From Alphaproteobacteria bacterium (GTDB taxonomy: Bacteria; Pseudomonadota; Alphaproteobacteria; ATCC43930; CGMCC-115725), in contig JASHUO010000654.1 of the NCBI GenBank assembly GCA_030039975.1, positions 1-5,887 on the forward strand: 5,887 nt of DNA, given 5' to 3'. Positions within the stretch are counted from its first letter, which is position 1. Every line of letters begins with the position of its first letter. The notes beneath the pieces are model-generated. The model ran no database searches. It was given only the letters and a program-made list of their open reading frames with translations, and was not told where the DNA came from. Positions 1 to 5,887 of the stretch are shown piece after piece. The translations under genes were made by a program, and so were the position numbers.

Positions 1-464
1 TCGGCAACACCAGCCGCCGAGCCGCTCGACGAGCCGCCGGGCGTATGGGCGGGAGCATGTGGATTGTGGGTCTTGCCGGGGCTGAGCGCGGCGAATTCGG
101 TGGTCACGGTCTTGCCGAGAATGACCGCGCCGGCGGCGCGCGCGAGCGCGACGCAGGCGGCGTCGGCGGCGGGACGAAAGCCGCGATAGACGCGCGAGCC
201 GTAGGCCGTCGGCATGTCGGCGGTATCCATGATGTCCTTGACCCCAATCGGGATGCCGTGCAGCGCTCCCCCGGGCCCCGACTGGTCGCGCGCCCGCGCC
301 TCGGCGAGCACCTGATCGGCATCGATATAGGTCCAGGCGCCGAGCTCCGATTCGCGCCGGGCGATTCGCTCGAGGCAGGATTCGGCGAGAGCGACGGCGG
401 TGAGCCGGCCGGTGGCGATGCGGGCGGCAGCCTCGCGCGCAGACAAGCGGAAGAGTTCGGACAT
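1..464 (-). CDS. Amidase signature family hydrolase, N-terminal part (runs off the left edge)
   Basis: Seen: reading the minus strand from ATG at 464-462 gives 154 uninterrupted codons. A Shine-Dalgarno GGAGA (477-473) lies 8 nt upstream, which fixes the start. The protein shows the amidase-signature order: a helical start with ARIATGRLTAVAL, then GIPIGVKDIMDTAD with the expected catalytic Lys at residue 76, then GKTVTTEFA near 117-125, and TPGGSSSGSAAG at 141-152 carrying the cis-Ser of the Ser-cisSer-Lys triad. Known: the family hydrolyses amide bonds, and the acyl-enzyme Ser lies about 24 residues past the cis-Ser, so it would fall outside this window. Family members are usually 450-500 aa, so about two thirds is missing. 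The KTVTTEF segment differs from the NMDEFAMG motif of GatA, so a stand-alone cytoplasmic amidase is more likely than the tRNA-amidotransferase subunit. The substrate cannot be told. It is divergent from the gene at 573. Confidence 0.93.
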   Translation of the reverse strand, partial: MSELFRLSAREAAARIATGRLTAVALAESCLERIARRESELGAWTYIDADQVLAEARARDQSGPGGALHGIPIGVKDIMDTADMPTAYGSRVYRGFRPAADAACVALARAAGAVILGKTVTTEFAALSPGKTHNPHAPAHTPGGSSSGSAAGVA

Positions 465-494
465 GGTCGGCGTCTCCGGCATTTCCCCCGGCCC

Positions 495-523
495 ATAACA
501 GCAGCCATGGCGCTCGCCGTCGA
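495..523 (-). promoter_or_regulatory. Candidate sigma70-like promoter for the amidase gene
   Basis: On the minus strand TCGACG (523-518) and TGTTAT (500-495) are separated by exactly 17 nt. Each matches four of six consensus bases. Transcription would start near 488, giving a short leader that contains the GGAGA ribosome binding site. The match is modest, and in GC-rich DNA such pairs occur by chance, so this is only a candidate. It lies in the 108-bp region shared with the divergent gene at 573, for which I found no equally good promoter. Confidence 0.28.
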
Positions 524-572
524 CCCCCCTCTATGCTCTGTTGCCCGCCGCCCGCGCACAGGAGGTTCCGCC

Positions 573-938
573 ATGGTCGAGCGCTTCAACGACGCCGGCA
601 CCATCGAAGGCTATCACGCGCATGTCTATTACGACGCGGCGAGTCGCCCGGCGGCAGAGCAGCTCCGCGCCGGGCTCGACGAGCGCTTCGCCGTCCGTCT
701 CGGACGCTGGCATGACGAGCCCGTGGGTCCGCACCCGCGCTCGATGTATCAGGTCGCCTTTGCCGTGGGCGAGCTGCCGAAGCTGTTGCCCTGGCTCATG
801 CTGAACCGCGGCGAGCTCAGCGTTCTCGTCCACCCGCTCACCGGCAACGACTATGATGATCATTCGCGCTTTGCGCTCTGGCTCGGCACGCCACTGCCGC
901 TCAAGCTCGAGGTGCTGCGTCGGGCGAGCGCGGATTGA
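573..938 (+). CDS. DOPA 4,5-dioxygenase family protein
   Basis: Seen: a 121-aa protein. An ideal AGGAGG (560-565) sits 7 nt before ATG 573, which decides the start; the same frame stays open to base 45, but that part lies antisense to the amidase. It begins with a family-type motif GYHAHVYYD (residues 13-21, H15 and H17), followed by GPHPRSMYQVAF (52-63, H54) and SVLVHPLTGNDYDDHS (83-98, H87 and H97). Known: these spaced histidines and the 110-120 aa length are typical of the Pfam DOPA 4,5-dioxygenase family (COG3805), named for the fungal enzyme that opens the L-DOPA ring in betalain and muscaflavin synthesis. The histidines are plausible ligands for a non-haem iron, although most bacterial members have no proven substrate. 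There is no signal peptide, so it is probably cytoplasmic. Neighbouring genes give no pathway context. The family call is firm; catalysis on a catechol is inference. Confidence 0.92.
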   Translation: MVERFNDAGTIEGYHAHVYYDAASRPAAEQLRAGLDERFAVRLGRWHDEPVGPHPRSMYQVAFAVGELPKLLPWLMLNRGELSVLVHPLTGNDYDDHSRFALWLGTPLPLKLEVLRRASAD

Positions 939-1092
939 CAAGACCCGGGCGGCTCCAAGCCCTACAATGCCGGCGCTGCTCGGCGGCGCGAAGATGACGC
1001 GAATTTAAGTTGCGCGCTGCCGGCGTGTAGCGGCGTATCGGCCCCGGCGTCTCTGCGACGACCGGCGAGGACCGAAGACGGGAGGGCGTGCC

Positions 1093-3822
1093 ATGTGGTC
1101 TCGGAGCGTGATTACGGCGATCGCCGTCATCATCGCCGTTCTTTTCGTTCTCGGCATCGCCTCCGACTTCCTGGTGGATTGGCTGTGGTTCTCATCGGTC
1201 GGATATTTTTCCGTCTTCCGCACGATGCTCCTCGCCCAGGTAGTGCTTTTTCTCGCTGTCTTCGTCATCTCCGCCGTCTGCCTCTGGGCCTCCGGCATGC
1301 TGGCGCTGCGCTCCGGCCGGCGTCCCGGGCCCTGGCTCTCCGCGAATTTCCCGCAACTGCCGGACCTCTTCGGAACCATGGCGCCGCGGCGCGCGTGGCG
1401 CCTCCTCATCCTGGGGGCGGCCGGCCTCCTCGCATTGCTGACGGCGATGAGCGAGAGCGGCAACTGGACGGTGGCGCTGCGCTTCCTCGATCGGGTGCCC
1501 TATGGCGAAGTCGACCCGGTCTTCGGCAAGGATATCGGCTTCTATCTTTTCGCTTTGCCCGCCTATGTCGCGCTGATCCATTGGGCGATGGTGCTGCTTT
1601 TCCTCAGCGCGCTCCTCGCCTTCGCCGTCTATGCGCTGAACGGCGAGATTTCTCTTGCCGCACGTCCCTGGCGCATCTCATCTGCTGCCATCGTCCACGG
1701 CTCCGTCCTGCTCGGTCTCTTCTTCGCGCTCAAAGCCTGCACCTACGCGCTCGACCGCTTCCAGCTGCTCTATGGCGATAACGGCGTCGTCATCGGCGCA
1801 GCCTACACCGACGTCCATGTCCGGCTGCCGATCCTGTGGATGCTGATCGGCCTCACCGGCGGCGCCGCTCTTGTCTCCTGGGCCAATATCTGGCGGCGGG
1901 CCTATTGGCTGCTGGCCGCGCCCGCCGCGGGGTACGTCGCCCTCATCGTGCTGACCGCCGGCATTCCTGCGCTGTTCGAGCGGCTCTACGTGAAGCCGAG
2001 CGAGCTGCAGCTTGAGACGCCTTATCTGCGCAACAACATCGCCCTTACCCAGGAGGCCTATGATCTCCGGCAGGTCGCGATCAAGCCTTTCCCGGCGACG
2101 CAGGATCTCACGCTTCAGTCGCTCGACGCGGATCGCGCGACGGTCGACAACATCCGGCTCTGGGATTGGCGACCGCTCATGGCGACGTATTCGCAGCTTC
2201 AGGAGATCCGCACCTATTACAAATTCCTCGACGTCGATATCGATCGCTACCAGCTCGGCAATACCTATCAGCAGGTGATGCTCTCCGCGCGGCAGCTCGA
2301 TCCGACGCTGCTGCCGCAGAGCGCCCAGACCTGGGTGAACCTGCATCTGCTGTTCACCCACGGCAATGGCGTGGTGATGTCGCCGGTCACCGAGAAGACC
2401 CGCGAAGGGCTGCCGATCTTCTACGAGCACGACATTCCGCCGGTCGCGTCCGGCGGTCCGGTGATCGATCAGCCGCGGCTCTATTTCGGCGAAGGCCCGC
2501 AATCCTACGCGATCGTCAAGACGACCACGCCGGAATTCGACTATCCCAAAGGCAACGACAATGCCTATGCGAGCTATGCCGGCACCGCCGGCGTCCCGAT
2601 CGGCGGCATCGCGCGCCGGACGCTCTTCGCCTGGTATTTCGACGATCCCAACATCCTGATCAGCAGCTACATCACCGACCAGAGCCGCATTGTCTTCCGC
2701 CGCAACATCGCGGAGCGCGTCCGTACGATCGCGCCCTTCCTGCAGCTCGATCACGATCCCTACATCGTGGTCAGCAACGGGCGGCTGTTCTGGATACAGG
2801 ACGCCTACACCAGCAGCGACTGGTTTCCCTATGCGCAGCCGATGGCAGAGGGCGGGGCCGACTACATCCGCAATTCGGTCAAGATCATCATCGATGCCTA
2901 TAACGGCACGGTCGATTTCTACGATGCCGACCCGCACGATCCGGTGCTGGCCACCTATCGGCGCATCTTTCCCGGGCTGTTCAAGCCGCTCAGCGCGATG
3001 CCGGCCGATCTCCAGCGGCATCTGCGCTACCCCGAGGATCTGTTCCTGATACAGGCCGAGATGTACCGGGCCTATCACATGAATGCGCCCGAGGTGTTCT
3101 ATAACCGCGAGGATCTTTGGCAGTTTCCCGGTGCGACCAGCAGTATCGGCAGCATCGAATCCGCCGACGGCAACAAGATGGCGCCTTACTACATGATCAT
3201 GCGGCTGCCGACGGAGCCGCGCGCCGAGTTCTTCCTCATGGTGCCGATGGTCCCGAATCGGCGCGAGAACATGATCGCCTGGCTCGCCGCCGGCTGCGAT
3301 CCGCCGGATTACGGCAAGCTCATCGTCTATGAATTCCCCAAGGAGAAGCAGATCTACGGCCCGCTGCAGATCGAAGCGCGGATCAACCAGAACACCGAGA
3401 TCTCACAGCAGATCTCGCTGTGGAACCAGATGGGCTCCCGCGTCATCCGGGGCAATGTGCTGGTCATACCGATCGGCACCTCGATCTTGTACGTCTCGCC
3501 GCTTTATCTTCGCGCCGAGAGCGGGCAGCTCCCCGAGTTGAAGCGCGTCATCGCCGCCTATGGCGACAGCGTCGTGATGGCCGACACCTTGCCCGAGGCG
3601 CTGGCGGCGCTTTTCAAGGGAACCGCGCCGGCCGCGGCGCCGGTGGCAGCGCTGTCTCCGGCGCTGACGGGCGCATCGGCCGACACCGCGCAAGCCGCGC
3701 TCGCGCATTACGACCGCGCGATTGCGCGGCTGAAGGCGGGGGATTGGAGCGGCTTCGGCGCCGAGCTGGACGCGCTCCGCCCGCTGCTCGAGCGGCTGAG
3801 CCAGGGCGCCGCCGGACATTAG
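1093..3822 (+). CDS. UPF0182 family membrane protein with large periplasmic domain
   Basis: Seen: 909 aa, with GGAGG (1081-1085) 7 nt before ATG 1093. Seven hydrophobic segments lie at about 5-25, 44-66, 103-120, 155-182, 196-217, 245-265 and 270-293. Arg-rich loops (72-78, 191-194, 268-269) put the N-terminus inside and residues from about 295 onward in the periplasm. Family motifs are present in order: DPVFGKDIGFYLF (141-153), GAAYTDVHVRLP (235-246), LRNNIALTQEAYDL (312-325), a block at 356-385 with WDW, QLQEIR and VDIDRY, EFDYPKGND (481-489), DYIRNSVKIIIDAYNG (590-605), HLRYPEDLF (643-651), and GSRVIRGNVLVIPIG (781-795). After an Ala/Pro linker (843-860) a helical tail (865-904) contains LKAGDWSGFGAELDAL. 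Known: UPF0182/COG1615 proteins occur mainly in actinobacteria and cyanobacteria and have no established function; about 900-1000 aa is normal length. The gene seems to be its own transcription unit or to follow the dioxygenase gene. Family assignment is firm and the function unknown. Confidence 0.95.
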   Translation: MWSRSVITAIAVIIAVLFVLGIASDFLVDWLWFSSVGYFSVFRTMLLAQVVLFLAVFVISAVCLWASGMLALRSGRRPGPWLSANFPQLPDLFGTMAPRRAWRLLILGAAGLLALLTAMSESGNWTVALRFLDRVPYGEVDPVFGKDIGFYLFALPAYVALIHWAMVLLFLSALLAFAVYALNGEISLAARPWRISSAAIVHGSVLLGLFFALKACTYALDRFQLLYGDNGVVIGAAYTDVHVRLPILWMLIGLTGGAALVSWANIWRRAYWLLAAPAAGYVALIVLTAGIPALFERLYVKPSELQLETPYLRNNIALTQEAYDLRQVAIKPFPATQDLTLQSLDADRATVDNIRLWDWRPLMATYSQLQEIRTYYKFLDVDIDRYQLGNTYQQVMLSARQLDPTLLPQSAQTWVNLHLLFTHGNGVVMSPVTEKTREGLPIFYEHDIPPVASGGPVIDQPRLYFGEGPQSYAIVKTTTPEFDYPKGNDNAYASYAGTAGVPIGGIARRTLFAWYFDDPNILISSYITDQSRIVFRRNIAERVRTIAPFLQLDHDPYIVVSNGRLFWIQDAYTSSDWFPYAQPMAEGGADYIRNSVKIIIDAYNGTVDFYDADPHDPVLATYRRIFPGLFKPLSAMPADLQRHLRYPEDLFLIQAEMYRAYHMNAPEVFYNREDLWQFPGATSSIGSIESADGNKMAPYYMIMRLPTEPRAEFFLMVPMVPNRRENMIAWLAAGCDPPDYGKLIVYEFPKEKQIYGPLQIEARINQNTEISQQISLWNQMGSRVIRGNVLVIPIGTSILYVSPLYLRAESGQLPELKRVIAAYGDSVVMADTLPEALAALFKGTAPAAAPVAALSPALTGASADTAQAALAHYDRAIARLKAGDWSGFGAELDALRPLLERLSQGAAGH

Positions 3823-3850
3823 GAGCCTGGCGGTGTCCGCACAGGACGGC

Positions 3851-3880
3851 TTGACGGCGGCGGTGTTTGCTCGGGATACT
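3851..3880 (+). promoter_or_regulatory. Probable sigma70-type promoter of the thiC leader
   Basis: TTGACG (3851-3856, five of six consensus bases) and GATACT (3875-3880, four of six) are separated by 18 nt. A start about 7 nt downstream, near 3887, would put the first transcribed bases at the 5' strand of riboswitch helix P1 (TTCC, 3888-3891). That position is what one expects for a leader riboswitch and is the main reason for trusting a modest consensus match. It lies 29 bp after the UPF0182 stop, so thiC need not depend on read-through. Confidence 0.6.
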
Positions 3881-3887
3881 ACGGTGA

Positions 3888-3990
3888 TTCCAAGGGGAGC
3901 CCCGGTAAGGGGCTGAGACACCACACCCGCCTCTGGCAACGTGGGAACCCTTTGAACCTGATCCGGATCGTACCGGCGTAGGGACAGGAA
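3888..3990 (+). promoter_or_regulatory. TPP riboswitch aptamer (Thi-box) upstream of thiC
   Basis: Seen: the leader carries the canonical thiamine-pyrophosphate aptamer. P1 can form between TTCC (3888-3891) and GGAA (3987-3990). P2 pairs GGG within 3894-3897 with CCC (3948-3950). P3 is GCCCC (3899-3903) with GGGGC (3909-3913) closing a five-base loop. The pyrimidine-sensing CTGAGA is at 3913-3918. An optional P3a-like hairpin lies at 3921-3944 (CCAC with GTGG, inner GCC with GGC). The diphosphate-sensing arm starts with TTTGAACCTGATC (3951-3963), has P5 CCGG/CCGG (3963-3966, 3973-3976) and ends in GCGTAGGGA (3976-3984). Known: this fold binds TPP and represses thiamine synthesis and transport genes. 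Its position in front of thiC, the first committed pyrimidine-branch gene, fits feedback control. Confidence 0.97.
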
Positions 3991-4046
3991 CGGCGCAGCT
4001 CGAAGCATTCTGGCGACAGAGCCGCCCCTCAACTCCGCAGGCACCG

Positions 4047-4084
4047 GATCTCCTGTTGCACCGCTCCGTCGGGAGAAGGAGATC
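4047..4084 (+). promoter_or_regulatory. Expression platform: hairpin sequestering the thiC ribosome binding site
   Basis: Seen: GATCTCCT (4047-4054) is the exact reverse complement of AGGAGATC (4077-4084), which contains the thiC Shine-Dalgarno AGGAG (4077-4081). The 22-nt interval can itself form CTCC (4064-4067) with GGAG (4072-4075) around a GTCG loop, bringing the outer arms together. No U-tract follows, so an intrinsic terminator is unlikely. Inference: when TPP is bound, this hairpin forms and blocks translation initiation, the usual mode for TPP riboswitches in Gram-negative bacteria. Confidence 0.72.
4077..4081 (+). promoter_or_regulatory. thiC Shine-Dalgarno sequence
   Basis: AGGAG ends 6 nt before ATG 4088, a good spacing that selects this start over the in-frame ATG at 4103, which has no such element. 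A second purine run, GGGAG (4071-4075), lies just upstream and could act as a weaker alternative site. The AGGAG lies inside the 3' arm of the sequestering hairpin. Confidence 0.88.
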
Positions 4085-4087
4085 GCT

Positions 4088-5887
<1,800 letters not shown>

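Noticed and set aside
509..537. TATGCT (532-537) as a -10 element for the gene at 573
   Set aside because: No acceptable -35 element lies 16-18 nt upstream.
45..572. Extension of the dioxygenase-family reading frame upstream to base 45
   Set aside because: It overlaps the amidase gene on the opposite strand, gives low-complexity Gly/Arg/Ala-rich sequence, and the ideal AGGAGG at 560-565 with the family's usual length places the start at 573.
947..962. GGGC/GCCC hairpin after the dioxygenase-family gene as a terminator
   Set aside because: The stem is only 4 bp and no T-run follows.
935..968. TTGACA (935-940) and TACAAT (963-968) as a promoter for UPF0182
   Set aside because: Both hexamers are good, but the 22-nt spacer is too long for a normal sigma70 promoter. 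No better pair was seen in 939-1092, so the UPF0182 promoter is unassigned.
1678..3078. A 466-codon minus-strand open frame opposite UPF0182
   Set aside because: It is a coding-bias shadow rich in Asp, Arg, Gly and Ile with no recognisable domain; the sense strand encodes an intact UPF0182 protein.
3835..3847. GTCC/GGAC hairpin just after UPF0182 as a terminator
   Set aside because: The stem is only 4 bp with no T-run, and it sits right next to the thiC promoter; termination of UPF0182 may be elsewhere or Rho-dependent.

Overview
The window looks like chromosomal DNA from a GC-rich Gram-negative bacterium, most likely an alphaproteobacterium. The basis is strong G/C bias at third codon positions, a ThiC that matches the Caulobacter-type enzyme residue for residue at its metal ligands, and a DOPA-dioxygenase-like protein of the short bacterial type. 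The genus cannot be named from the sequence. I see no transposase, phage gene, CRISPR array, tRNA or rRNA.

Layout. (1) Bases 1-464, minus strand: the N-terminal 154 codons of an amidase-signature hydrolase whose C-terminal part lies left of the window. (2) A 108-bp divergent intergenic region. (3) 573-938, plus strand: a complete 121-aa DOPA 4,5-dioxygenase family protein. (4) A 154-bp gap, then 1093-3822: a complete 909-aa UPF0182 (COG1615) membrane protein with seven predicted membrane helices, a very large periplasmic domain and a short helical tail. (5) 3823-4087: the thiC control region, with a sigma70-like promoter, a full TPP riboswitch aptamer (about 3888-3990) and an expression platform in which an 8-bp perfect inverted repeat buries the thiC Shine-Dalgarno sequence. 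(6) 4088 to the right edge: the first 600 codons of thiC, nearly complete, encoding phosphomethylpyrimidine synthase.

How it works together. The one clear functional unit is riboswitch plus thiC. Thiamine pyrophosphate made by the pathway should bind the leader RNA and shut off ThiC synthesis, most simply by blocking ribosome access. The amidase, dioxygenase-like protein and UPF0182 protein have no evident pathway link to thiamine or to each other; they look like neighbours with their own ribosome binding sites. I found no convincing new multi-gene system. The points most worth following are the explicit switching model that can be drawn for the thiC leader, the uncharacterised UPF0182 envelope protein, and the orphan dioxygenase-family enzyme. 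The long antisense open frames opposite thiC and UPF0182 are coding-bias shadows.
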